A stretch of DNA of 23,084 bases from CAUTVF01 sp963541805 (GCA_963541805.1 CAUTVF010000009.1:1-23084), one strand, 5' to 3'; shown: positions 4,862 to 11,250, numbered from the stretch's first letter. The notes: generated by a model not told the origin, from the letters alone. Translations and numbers: made by a program.

Positions 4862-4915
4862 ACTGAATTTAGAACCGTATTTCCAAGGAGGCCGAAATAC
4901 GAAAATAAATTCAGT
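4862..4915 (-). ncRNA. Two-tier hairpin with an anti-Shine-Dalgarno apical loop
   Basis: The outer stem ACTGAATTTA (4862-4871) pairs with 4906-4915 (10 bp), and the inner stem CGTATTTC (4876-4883) with 4894-4901 (8 bp). On the minus strand the 10-nt apical loop is GGCCTCCTTG, exposing CCUCCUU. A second CU tract, TTTCTCCTTTCTTGG, lies between this hairpin and the terminator at 4837-4812. The element lies in the 3' untranslated region of thyX. It could be a 3'-UTR small RNA that pairs with ribosome-binding sites. No dedicated promoter is clear. Confidence 0.5.
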
Positions 4916-4960
4916 CTAAACATTTAAATCTAAATGCTTAAATTGAATTTATTAAATTAT

Positions 4961-4995
4961 TTATTATTTGCATTTAATAAAATTGCAAATAATAA
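4961..4995 (-). repeat. 12-bp inverted repeat after the thyX stop
   Basis: TTATTATTTGCA (4961-4972) is a perfect reverse complement of 4984-4995, with an 11-nt loop, 16 nt past the thyX stop. It may protect the mRNA 3' end or weaken read-through; no U-tract follows. Confidence 0.5.
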
Positions 4996-5010
4996 AAATA
5001 TGCAAAAATA

Positions 5011-5610
5011 TTAAATTACTAAATCCAAAAACAAAAACTTATGCGCATCAGGAATTGCATCATAAATTAATTTCGCTAATTCGCGAATTTTAAAATGGGC
5101 TGCTTTGCTAAGCCTAAGTGATAAGAAATTTCGCAAACTTCGCGCATTTATCGTAAATACTATGTCACATTTATAGCTTTCTGGAATTAATGCCTTCAAT
5201 GTATCAATATTTTTACATTTTTCGCTTGCTTGCTTTAATAAATCGAATTGCTTTCTCTGAAATTCAACTAAATCCGGATTTACGTCAATTAAAGATTCAA
5301 ATGGTAATACATTAATTTCTTTTAACGTATATCTCGTTGATTTAACAGAATATGAAGCAATTCTATGCCGAGTCAATTCAACAAGAACGTATCTCGGTAT
5401 GTCATAAAGAGCAAATGTATAATCGATATGCTCAATTATTGATTCGTGCTTGTATTGTTGAATTAATCTTACTAAAAGCTTCGTATCATCATCAGTTATA
5501 GAATCCGTTGGAATTTCATAATTTCCACCTTTGTGAAAAGAATTCCAACAAGTTCTCGCTGCAATAACGGAAGTCGAAAGCTTTTTAAAATCAAGCAATT
5601 TTACACGCAT
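5011..5610 (-). CDS. thyX: Flavin-dependent thymidylate synthase
   Basis: This is a 199-residue protein. The ThyX signature RHR-x7-S is present as RHRIASYSVKS (residues 81-91), followed by TRYT; KHESIIEH (about 54-61) is the conserved HxxxxEH-like segment before it. The enzyme converts dUMP to dTMP with methylenetetrahydrofolate and FAD/NADPH in the cytoplasm, feeding phage DNA synthesis. The length is slightly below the usual 210-250 residues but the core is complete. The gene is the second in a two-gene operon: a 46-residue membrane peptide ends 1 nt before its ATG. It is driven from the early-type promoter near 5781, which fits a replication-phase enzyme, and its transcript ends at 4812-4837. 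Confidence 0.95.
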   Translation of the reverse strand: MRVKLLDFKKLSTSVIAARTCWNSFHKGGNYEIPTDSITDDDTKLLVRLIQQYKHESIIEHIDYTFALYDIPRYVLVELTRHRIASYSVKSTRYTLKEINVLPFESLIDVNPDLVEFQRKQFDLLKQASEKCKNIDTLKALIPESYKCDIVFTINARSLRNFLSLRLSKAAHFKIRELAKLIYDAIPDAHKFLFLDLVI

Positions 5611-5611
5611 A

Positions 5612-5752
5612 CTAAAACAAACTTTCTAATTTGTTTAAAAATTTCTTTAATGCCGGGCAGTGATCACCAATTTTATAAATGACAACTCCAATTGTAAAAC
5701 ACACAATTGTGATTAAATACAAAATTGCAAATAAAGTAATCAAATCAATCAT
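5612..5752 (-). CDS. 46-residue single-helix membrane peptide
   Basis: This short gene starts at 5752 after a strong AAAGGATTTGAAATG and stops (TAG) at 5612, leaving one base before thyX. The product begins MIDLITLFAILYLITIVCFT and continues with a hydrophobic stretch to about residue 26, then a short basic tail with HCPALKKFLNKLE. It should be a single transmembrane helix with a cytoplasmic or periplasmic tail. Promoter, leader and spacing make it almost certainly translated. Function is unknown; candidates include a superinfection or host-membrane modulator, by position only. Confidence 0.75.
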   Translation of the reverse strand: MIDLITLFAILYLITIVCFTIGVVIYKIGDHCPALKKFLNKLESLF

Positions 5753-5780
5753 TTCAAATCCTTTCTCTTTTTATGTTTGT

Positions 5781-5812
5781 ATTATATTATAATTTTGCTG
5801 AAATTTCACTTA
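5781..5812 (-). promoter_or_regulatory. Early-type promoter of the thyX operon
   Basis: On the minus strand GTGAAATTTCAGC is followed by AAAATTATAA and TATAAT (5786-5781), then ACAAACATAAAAAGAG and AAAGGATTTGAAATG. The layout is nearly identical to the promoter at 2128. Confidence 0.7.
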
Positions 5813-5838
5813 ATTTTTTAAAAAAATTGTTTTCAAAC

Positions 5839-6111
5839 TTAAAAATCGGAATCTACACAATCAAAATTTTTAACTTCTGATTTCAAATAATTGAATTTCT
5901 TTAAATTACTATTTATAAATTCTTTCAGATATGAATCTTCCGCAATTAAATATCCGACTTCATCAAAACTTACATTATTTTCGGAGCAAAACTCAGTTAA
6001 AACATCCATCATACATTCGTCAGAATGCTTTTTAATATAATCAAATAATTTATTAATTATTTTTAGCTCAAATTTAAGCATTTCCGGATCTATTTGTGTT
6101 TTTACATTCAT
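5839..6111 (-). CDS. gp33-like late-transcription co-activator
   Basis: This is a 90-residue, mostly helical acidic protein. VLTEFCSENNVSFDEVGYLI followed by LKEFINSNLKKFNYL follows the gp33 pattern (a helix with E-x2-x-EN-I-x(4)-A/I, then a helix of ElkE...A). In T4 gp33 bridges the RNA polymerase flap and the sliding clamp to activate late promoters; its C-terminus (LDFLL) binds the clamp. Here the end is acidic and aromatic (DCVDSDF), which is only reminiscent. The strongest support is context: the start codon overlaps the stop of the gp55 homologue (ATGA), so the two are translationally coupled. The assignment is tentative on sequence alone. Confidence 0.55.
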   Translation of the reverse strand: MNVKTQIDPEMLKFELKIINKLFDYIKKHSDECMMDVLTEFCSENNVSFDEVGYLIAEDSYLKEFINSNLKKFNYLKSEVKNFDCVDSDF

Positions 6112-6839
6112 TTTGTTTTACTCTTTGATTTTACAATTGAAATATTTTTATCGGCGTATTTCTTAAGATATGCGTAAATTCTTGCATATAAGTCATATGA
6201 AATTTTAAAATTACTATATTCCAAAATAATATGTTTATTTTCAATTGAGTTTAAATCAATATCAAAAAAATCTGACTCCGTTTCAATTTTAATAATTTTT
6301 GGATTTATTTCGGGATTATCATACTTTAAATCACCAACAAACGGGCCGGTATTTGACTCAGTTTCTGCTACAAAAGAATCAATATCTTTTTGCTCTTTTT
6401 GCTTTTGCTTAATAATTGCAACTATTGAATTATGGATAATCTGCGAAACATATGCAAAAGCATTTACAGATTGTCCAGATATTTTTGAAATTTTCGAAGG
6501 TTCAAAATTATGAAGATATTTAAAAACGCGGTAGCAACTATCGCTTATAAAATCCTCAGTCCACGTATATCCACTAAAATTTGGCTTTGTTAAAATTTTT
6601 CGAATCATTAAAATAACGATCGATCCGAAAACTTCGTGTGAATAATCATCAATCGCAGTTTCAAATGATTTTTCAATAATAGAATCTTTTAAATTCTTTT
6701 CTCCATTTTTAAATCTATTAATAAGATTGTTTATTTCGTGATTTAATGTTATCGAGCAAGGTTTAAGATTCAACTTTCTATTTTTTTCTCTTATTAAAAA
6801 ACTTTTTAGTTCAGTTTCATTTGTATAATCGTGTTTCAT
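6108..6839 (-). CDS. gp55-like late sigma factor
   Basis: This is a 243-residue protein, longer than T4 gp55 (185). TWTEDFISDSCYRVFKYLHNF (about residues 93-114) is the region-2.1/2.2 core-binding helix of gp55-type sigma factors. NAFAYVSQIIHNSIVAIIKQK (about 125-146) corresponds to the aromatic DNA-melting helix (NPFAYFTQI in T4-like proteins). It would bind host core RNA polymerase and direct it to late boxes, which are visible in this window as TATAAATA or AATAAATA. The C-terminus is very basic (KSKSKTK) and lacks the hydrophobic clamp-binding tail of T4 gp55. The ribosome site is AAAAGGATTTAAATG, with an early-type TATAAT near 6858. It is the first gene of a two-gene unit with the gp33-like gene. 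Confidence 0.85.
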   Translation of the reverse strand: MKHDYTNETELKSFLIREKNRKLNLKPCSITLNHEINNLINRFKNGEKNLKDSIIEKSFETAIDDYSHEVFGSIVILMIRKILTKPNFSGYTWTEDFISDSCYRVFKYLHNFEPSKISKISGQSVNAFAYVSQIIHNSIVAIIKQKQKEQKDIDSFVAETESNTGPFVGDLKYDNPEINPKIIKIETESDFFDIDLNSIENKHIILEYSNFKISYDLYARIYAYLKKYADKNISIVKSKSKTK

Positions 6840-6857
6840 TTAAATCCTTTTGACATA

Positions 6858-6890
6858 ATTATAGTGTATAAATGTTTAAAAATTTTAAGG
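6858..6890 (-). promoter_or_regulatory. Proximal promoter of the gp55/gp33 operon
   Basis: On the minus strand TATAAT (6863-6858) lies 20 nt ahead of the ATG, with AAATTTTTAAACATTTATACAC upstream. It is a second start site besides the repeat-borne promoter at 6944-6939. Confidence 0.5.
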
Positions 6891-6900
6891 TATTTTAAAC

Positions 6901-6944
6901 GCGTAGATTTTATGCCTCCTGAATTTAGTTTGATCCAAATTATA
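6901..6944 (-). promoter_or_regulatory. Repeat-borne promoter and 37-nt leader, copy 1
   Basis: On the minus strand TATAAT (6944-6939) is followed by GGATCAAACTAAATTCAGGA and GGCATAAAATCTACGC. The leader recurs downstream of TATAAT at 7356-7410, 16990-17042 and 22872-22926. It holds a GGAGG-like core but no start codon in range. It points at the gp55 operon. Confidence 0.65.
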
Positions 6945-7152
6945 ATATATTAAAGTTGCATTTTTTAAATTTCAAAAAATTAATAATTTTACATTTAAAT
7001 TGTAAAATGATTTGGATTTTGTAAAATCTAAAAATTACTAATTTTATGCTTCGCATAATAAAAGTAAATTTTTGATTTTTGAATTGAAGTAACGAATTTT
7101 AACCGAAGGTTTAGATTCGTAATTTTTAGAGCACCATACCAGATTTTTTTGT

Positions 7153-7177
7153 TTTTATTATATAATATATAATAAAA
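7153..7177. repeat. Palindrome with outward TATAAT boxes, copy 1
   Basis: The arm TTTTATTATATA (7153-7164) and its exact complement (7166-7177) flank a single central base. Each arm yields TATATAATAAAA reading outward, so the site could be a pair of back-to-back -10 boxes or a symmetric protein-binding site. Near-identical copies lie at 11907-11934, 17248-17272 and 23057-23081. Confidence 0.7.
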
Positions 7178-7355
7178 TAAATTTAATTTCCGGTTGGCTT
7201 CAAATTTTACGCATATAAAATCTCCGTTTAAATTCCGTAAAAATTACAAAAAATTACGTTTATAACATTTAAATGTAAAAATCGTAAAATTTTATAAATC
7301 CCAAATTAAAATACTAAAAATATGCGAAGCATAAAATTAGTAAACAAAATTGTAA

Positions 7356-7410
7356 TATAATAAATATTCAAAAGGGATCAAACTAAATCTTGGAGGCACC
7401 ACGTCTACTC
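7356..7410 (+). promoter_or_regulatory. Repeat-borne promoter and 37-nt leader, copy 2
   Basis: On the plus strand TATAAT (7356-7361) and AAATATTCAAAA precede GGGATCAAACTAAATCTTGG and AGGCACCACGTCTACTC, ending 70 nt before the terminase ATG. It is the same element as the minus-strand copies, inverted with the gene it serves. Confidence 0.7.
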
Positions 7411-7456
7411 GATTTTTTAATATACTTAAATTCACACATTTAAAGCTTCGTTTTAA

Positions 7457-7464
7457 AATAAATA
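7457..7464 (+). promoter_or_regulatory. Late promoter box ahead of terminase
   Basis: AAAATAAATAATATAAAAGC on the plus strand holds AATAAATA, the variant also found before the portal (15752) and tape-measure (22818) genes. It is 17 nt from the ATG. The gene has no clear Shine-Dalgarno. Confidence 0.55.
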
Positions 7465-7480
7465 ATATAAAAGCATAAAA

Positions 7481-9277
7481 ATGTTAACAAAATCCGAAAT
7501 TACATATTTTAAAAATCATAAATCTGAAATAACTCCCGAACTTCTCGACGTTTTGCGAACTACCAATGAAGGTAAATTGCAAGCTCTCGAAATTCTCGAA
7601 ACTCCAAAAAATGATGAAAATTTTTATATTGATGCATATGACAATCCAATTTCATACAATGGAGATAGAGCATTAAAAAAAGCATTTACTCAACTTGAAT
7701 TATCAAAAATACACGAAATCGAAATTGAAAAGTGTATGAATGATATTTTTTATTTTTTGGATTTCTATGTAAGAATTTTGACTCCTAAAGGTGTTGATTT
7801 TCCAGAAGTTAGGCAATATCAGCGAGATTTTTTAAATGTCATATCACCAATTGAAAATGAAAACATTATCGCTACTATGCCGAGACAGTCGGGTAAGTCG
7901 GTAACTGTCGGCATTTTTCTAGCACACTGCTTTCTATTCAAAAAAGACATCAATATTGGTATTCTTGCAAATAAAGGATCAATGGCAAGAGAGTTTCTTG
8001 ATAAAGTTAAAAAAATCCTCGTAAACCTACCAATCTGGCTCCAAACTGGTATAGTTACGTGGAATAAAGGAAGCATTGAGGGAGAAAGCAATATAAGGAT
8101 TTTAACGGATACACCTTCAGATTCTAGTTTTCGCGGATTTTCGACTCACTATATAGTATTTGACGAATCTGCGTGGGTAGACTCCTCAACATTTAACGAC
8201 GTTATTGATTCGTTGCTTCCTTCACAATCGGGTCTTTCAACAAAAAAAGTAATTTTTATTTCAACTCCAAATGGTAAGAATCATTTTTATGATATTTGGA
8301 AGCGCGCAGGATTTACTGCTGAAAAATCCCAAAATGGATATATCAAATATTTTGGAGATTGGAAGGCAGTTCCGAGATTTCGAAGTGATGGCTCTAAATA
8401 TGAAGCTCAGGAATTCAAAAAAGAAATTATAAAAAAATATGGAGAACGGTATTTTGCGGTCAACTACGCTTGCGAATTTCAAGGCTCTGCAAATACACTG
8501 ATATCTGGTGAAATTTTAGACTCTTTTGTTATTTGTGACGCATTATACACAAGAAAGCCAAATATTGCAATATTTGAAGATCCTATTCCAAATACGAAAT
8601 ATGTTATGGGTGTTGACTCTGCAAAATCTGGCGGAGATTTTTGCGCTTTTCAGGTTCTTAAAATTGAAAATACGGGATTTACTCAAGTTGCGAGATGCAA
8701 ATGCCAAATTGACTATTTAAAGTTCGTTGATTATATTGTAGATTATGGCAAATCATATAATGGAGCAATGTTAATAGTCGAAAATAATGATGGATCAGGA
8801 CAATCAATTGCTGATTTTATAAAATCTGGATATGATTATGCAAATCTCTATCACGATGTCAATAAAGTAAATGGGAAGCGATTTAAATATCCGGGATTTA
8901 GAACAACATATAAAACGAGATATGCATTGCTTCAAAATATGAAAATGTTCGCAGAATCAAATAAGCTTAAAATTGTCGATTCAGACACAATTAAAGAACT
9001 TTTTGATTTTGTCGAAATAAACGGGAAGTATCAAGCAGAAACCGGTAAGCACGATGATTTAGTTATGTCGCTCGCTATTTGTTTCGCAATATTTTTAAAT
9101 GCAAAAAACCTAGATAATATTCAAGAAATTATAAAATCGATTAATACTGAAACTGAATTTAAAAATGATTTTATAAAAGACAAATATTTAAGTATTGATT
9201 ATAGTAAGGATATTATAAGTCAACTGAGAGAAATTCGAGATTCTGAAACTGCATTAGGATTTGGAGCTGATTTTTAA
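7481..9277 (+). CDS. Terminase large subunit, T4 gp17 type
   Basis: This is a 598-residue protein, close to the 610 of T4 gp17. The ATPase domain has Walker A MPRQSGKS (about 133-140) and Walker B IVFDESAW (about 224-231), with ISTPNG as coupling motif. The C-terminal RNase-H-fold nuclease has GVDSAKSGGDF (about 377), IVENNDGSG and KHDDLVMSLA (about 523), supplying the acidic metal ligands. It cuts concatemeric DNA and pumps it into the prohead through the portal encoded at 14129. It is the only substantial plus-strand gene in the window and is isolated: divergent from gp55, convergent with the 9360 cluster, and separated from the small subunit, which is not visible here. The start has a late box but no ribosome site. 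Confidence 0.97.
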   Translation: MLTKSEITYFKNHKSEITPELLDVLRTTNEGKLQALEILETPKNDENFYIDAYDNPISYNGDRALKKAFTQLELSKIHEIEIEKCMNDIFYFLDFYVRILTPKGVDFPEVRQYQRDFLNVISPIENENIIATMPRQSGKSVTVGIFLAHCFLFKKDINIGILANKGSMAREFLDKVKKILVNLPIWLQTGIVTWNKGSIEGESNIRILTDTPSDSSFRGFSTHYIVFDESAWVDSSTFNDVIDSLLPSQSGLSTKKVIFISTPNGKNHFYDIWKRAGFTAEKSQNGYIKYFGDWKAVPRFRSDGSKYEAQEFKKEIIKKYGERYFAVNYACEFQGSANTLISGEILDSFVICDALYTRKPNIAIFEDPIPNTKYVMGVDSAKSGGDFCAFQVLKIENTGFTQVARCKCQIDYLKFVDYIVDYGKSYNGAMLIVENNDGSGQSIADFIKSGYDYANLYHDVNKVNGKRFKYPGFRTTYKTRYALLQNMKMFAESNKLKIVDSDTIKELFDFVEINGKYQAETGKHDDLVMSLAICFAIFLNAKNLDNIQEIIKSINTETEFKNDFIKDKYLSIDYSKDIISQLREIRDSETALGFGADF

Positions 9278-9285
9278 ATACTTAA

Positions 9286-9352
9286 AAAATTTTTATTATT
9301 ATATATTATAATATATTAATAAAAATGAATTTTACATTTAAATGTAATTTGC
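9286..9352. terminator. Bidirectional stem region between convergent genes
   Basis: The terminase stop faces the stop of the 9360 gene across 82 nt. The gap holds TTTTTATTA/TAATAAAAA arms around the palindrome TATATTA-TAATATA (9302-9315), then ACATTT-AAATGT. It could end transcription in both directions; it also resembles the palindrome module of the dispersed repeat. Confidence 0.45.
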
Positions 9353-9359
9353 ATAATTT

Positions 9360-9605
9360 TTAAACTTTTAAATCAAAAATATTAAACTCAATATAAAACA
9401 AATTAATCTGATAAATATATTTAATTTCTTTTATTTCTATCTTATTAAATATTGAGCTTAATTCGCTCTCGATTTGTTTTGGAGAAATAACATCTGCTTC
9501 AAGACTCAATACTGCAGAAATATAATTTGAATTTTTAACTAAAATAAGCGGTTTAAATACTGAGTTCTTTAGTAATTCTTTTACATTTTTAATTAATAAT
9601 CGCAT
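9360..9605 (-). CDS. Small hypothetical protein, last of a five-gene cluster
   Basis: This is an 81-residue protein of unknown function. AAGGATTTTATAAATG precedes the start, and the reading frame overlaps the end of the upstream gene by 17 nt, so it is translationally coupled. The product is alternating strands and helices (PLILVKNSNYISAVLSLEAD, then IYQINLFYIEFNIFDL), with no membrane segment or catalytic motif. It does not align well with the four larger proteins upstream and may be an unrelated cargo gene. Confidence 0.75.
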   Translation of the reverse strand: MRLLIKNVKELLKNSVFKPLILVKNSNYISAVLSLEADVISPKQIESELSSIFNKIEIKEIKYIYQINLFYIEFNIFDLKV

Positions 9606-9942
9606 TTATAAAATCCTTAATTTCATATGAATCGGTAATTTCAAAATCGCCATCTGGATTTTTTGGAACTAAATCTTCTAATTTTACACCCGAACTGTCA
9701 TATAAGAAAAAATAGTAATTTTTAGAATCTTTAAAATCAATAAAGATTTCTGTTTTATCATATGGATATTTAAAAAATTCTATTTTTTCAATAAAATAAC
9801 AAAGTTTTTCGAGCTCCGGTAAATCTTTTATGAAATCATATTCAGCTTCGGGAATTTTTGAAATTTTCTTATATCCGAGGCCAAGTTTAGTTGTTAAATA
9901 AAATTCTAAATCATAATATTTTTGTGTTTCAATCCGAATCAT
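9589..9942 (-). CDS. Small hypothetical protein, diverged cluster paralog
   Basis: This is a 117-residue protein of unknown function. The opening KYYDLEFYLTTKLG matches YNLSFYIETKFG in the 9929 product and HYDLEITLTSK in the 10777 product. It goes on with a LCYFIEKIEF segment matching FAYTVRSIEI, and ends with IKDFINAI in the place of ILKFLKGLI. The start overlaps the upstream gene by 14 nt. The paralogy is visible at the ends but the middle has diverged. Confidence 0.8.
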   Translation of the reverse strand: MIRIETQKYYDLEFYLTTKLGLGYKKISKIPEAEYDFIKDLPELEKLCYFIEKIEFFKYPYDKTEIFIDFKDSKNYYFFLYDSSGVKLEDLVPKNPDGDFEITDSYEIKDFINAIIN

Positions 9943-10342
9943 TTATGAGTCCTTTTAAGAATTTCAAAATATCTGGATCTTTATTAATTAAATCAAGCCT
10001 AATAACATCTTTGAATTTTAGGTCATCAACTCTTAAATTATATTTCTTAGCTAAACTTCCAAGAACTTTTTTAAGATTTTCAAGTTTATTGACAAAAATT
10101 GAAATAATTTCCGGAGTTGAATTATCAATAAAATTAAATTTTATATTCAAATAACCTGGTAAATCTTCAATTTCAATGCTTCTAACAGTATATGCAAATT
10201 GCTCAATTTTACTTAGAGCACAAATTTTTTTATAATATATTGCCGGAATTTGATAAAATGTTTTTTCAATAATTCCAAACTTTGTTTCAATATAAAAGGA
10301 TAAATTATAGAATTCAACTCTTTCCACATTTACTTCAATCAT
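9929..10342 (-). CDS. Small hypothetical protein, cluster paralog
   Basis: This is a 137-residue protein of unknown function. It shares the layout of its neighbours: an N-terminal strand (FYNLSFYIETKFG), a central beta segment (LNIKFNFIDN), then LAKKYNLRVDDLKF in the position of FCKKYNLSLKVDSL, and a C-terminal helix ILKFLKGL. The ribosome site AAGGAAA lies 8 nt before the ATG. The C-terminal motif is conserved better than the rest, suggesting a shared interaction surface. Confidence 0.85.
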   Translation of the reverse strand: MIEVNVERVEFYNLSFYIETKFGIIEKTFYQIPAIYYKKICALSKIEQFAYTVRSIEIEDLPGYLNIKFNFIDNSTPEIISIFVNKLENLKKVLGSLAKKYNLRVDDLKFKDVIRLDLINKDPDILKFLKGLINDSD

Positions 10343-10353
10343 TTTGGGTTTCC

Positions 10354-10764
10354 TTAGTCAGTTATATGATCTAAAAAATAATAAATATCATCTTTGTCCT
10401 CAATTGGATCCATTGTGAGACTATCGACTTTTAATGATAAATTATATTTCTTGCAAAATTTATCACTCAATATGTTTAAAGCCGCTTCAAATTGATAATG
10501 TAAATTTGAATCCACTTTGCATAAATAAAATTCTTTTGTTTCAATATCAAGCGAATTAGACACAAAATAAAATTTTAAATAATTACCTCTTGTAACAAAA
10601 CTAATCTTATCAAAATATTCGGTTAAAATACAAAGCTCACTACAATCAGAAAGTTTTCTGATGCGTTCCTTGCTAGTATAAGTATCAAACGCTATGTGCT
10701 CACCACAAATAGTTTTTACGTCCACAAGTAAATTGTAAACAAATTCTTTCTTAATTTTTTTCAT
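10354..10764 (-). CDS. Small hypothetical protein, cluster paralog
   Basis: This is a 136-residue protein of unknown function. It is closest to the 10777 product: FCKKYNLSLKVDSLTMDPI and DKDDIYYFLDHI align almost residue for residue with FCKRYNLSLTVSGIKMDPI and DKDDIYYFLLHM. The N-terminal two thirds share only pattern (CGEHIAFDTY, then a KFYF strand). Cysteines at about 21, 41 and 45 are not arranged as a metal site. It sits between paralogs with 11-12 nt gaps, each carrying AAAGGATTT or AAGGAAA. Confidence 0.87.
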   Translation of the reverse strand: MKKIKKEFVYNLLVDVKTICGEHIAFDTYTSKERIRKLSDCSELCILTEYFDKISFVTRGNYLKFYFVSNSLDIETKEFYLCKVDSNLHYQFEAALNILSDKFCKKYNLSLKVDSLTMDPIEDKDDIYYFLDHITD

Positions 10765-10776
10765 TTTAAATCCTTT

Positions 10777-11190
10777 CTAAATTTGATCTGCCATATGAAG
10801 TAGAAAATAATAAATATCATCTTTATCACCGATTGGATCCATTTTAATTCCTGAAACTGTTAGTGATAAATTGTATCTTTTACAAAAATCGGAACTTAGT
10901 GATTTGATTAAAAAATCAAAAATTTCTGATTTATCACTAGTATCCTTAATTTTAAAACATCCATCGACATAACAGCCTTCATTTATTTTAAAATAAAATT
11001 TAAATGTTTCATTAAAAATAAAATGAATTGAATCTGTATATTCTGTTATTATTTCAGAATCCGTTAATCTTTCGACTCTTTGTAGTCCATATTTATTTAA
11101 ATCATATATATAAAATCGTATTTTTTCATTACATTTTGAAGTAAGAGTTATTTCCAAATCATAATGATCAACTTTTTTAATATTTCTCAT
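10777..11190 (-). CDS. Small hypothetical protein, first of the five-gene cluster
   Basis: This is a 137-residue protein of unknown function and the first gene after the promoter at 11218, which lies inside the 3' end of the methyltransferase gene. AAAGGATTTATAATG precedes it. The N-terminal strand HYDLEITLTSKC and the C-terminal block FCKRYNLSLTV...MDPI...DKDDIYYFL define the family. No membrane segment is visible. Early-type control and tandem duplication suggest accessory proteins under diversifying pressure; that is inference. Confidence 0.87.
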   Translation of the reverse strand: MRNIKKVDHYDLEITLTSKCNEKIRFYIYDLNKYGLQRVERLTDSEIITEYTDSIHFIFNETFKFYFKINEGCYVDGCFKIKDTSDKSEIFDFLIKSLSSDFCKRYNLSLTVSGIKMDPIGDKDDIYYFLLHMADQI

Positions 11191-11217
11191 TATAAATCCT
11201 TTCCCTTTTGATATCTT

Positions 11218-11250
11218 ATTATATTATAATTTACCTGAATTTTTAATAAC
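11218..11250 (-). promoter_or_regulatory. Early-type promoter inside the methyltransferase 3' end
   Basis: On the minus strand AAAAATTCAGGTAAATTATAA precedes TATAAT (11223-11218), then AAGATATCAAAAGGG and AAAGGATTTATAATG. The TTCAG-AAATTATAATATAAT arrangement matches the promoter at 5781. It overlaps the stop codon of the upstream gene. Confidence 0.6.

Larger units (their letters stand above)
6901..7410. repeat. Composite intergenic repeat, locus 1 (divergent)
   Basis: This gene-free gap between gp55 (minus) and terminase (plus) is filled by two head-to-head copies of a modular repeat. The left copy has leader/promoter 6901-6944, hairpin TTATGC-TTC-GCATAA (7044-7058), hairpin ACGAAT...ATTCGT with AACC-GAA-GGTT (7092-7120) and a palindrome module (7130-7200). 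The right copy has hairpin (7321-7333) and leader/promoter (7356-7410) in the opposite orientation. The matching loci are 11847-11963, 16965-17342 and 22842-23084. Nothing here looks coding. Confidence 0.85.

Noticed and set aside
6901..6936. GGAGG in the conserved leader as a ribosome site of a hidden small gene.
   Set aside because: No ATG, GTG or TTG start at suitable spacing is conserved in the four copies; the following sequence is AT-rich and varies.
7819..8720. Minus- and plus-frame open reading frames within terminase.
   Set aside because: They overlap conserved ATPase and nuclease motifs of the terminase and show no own signals.
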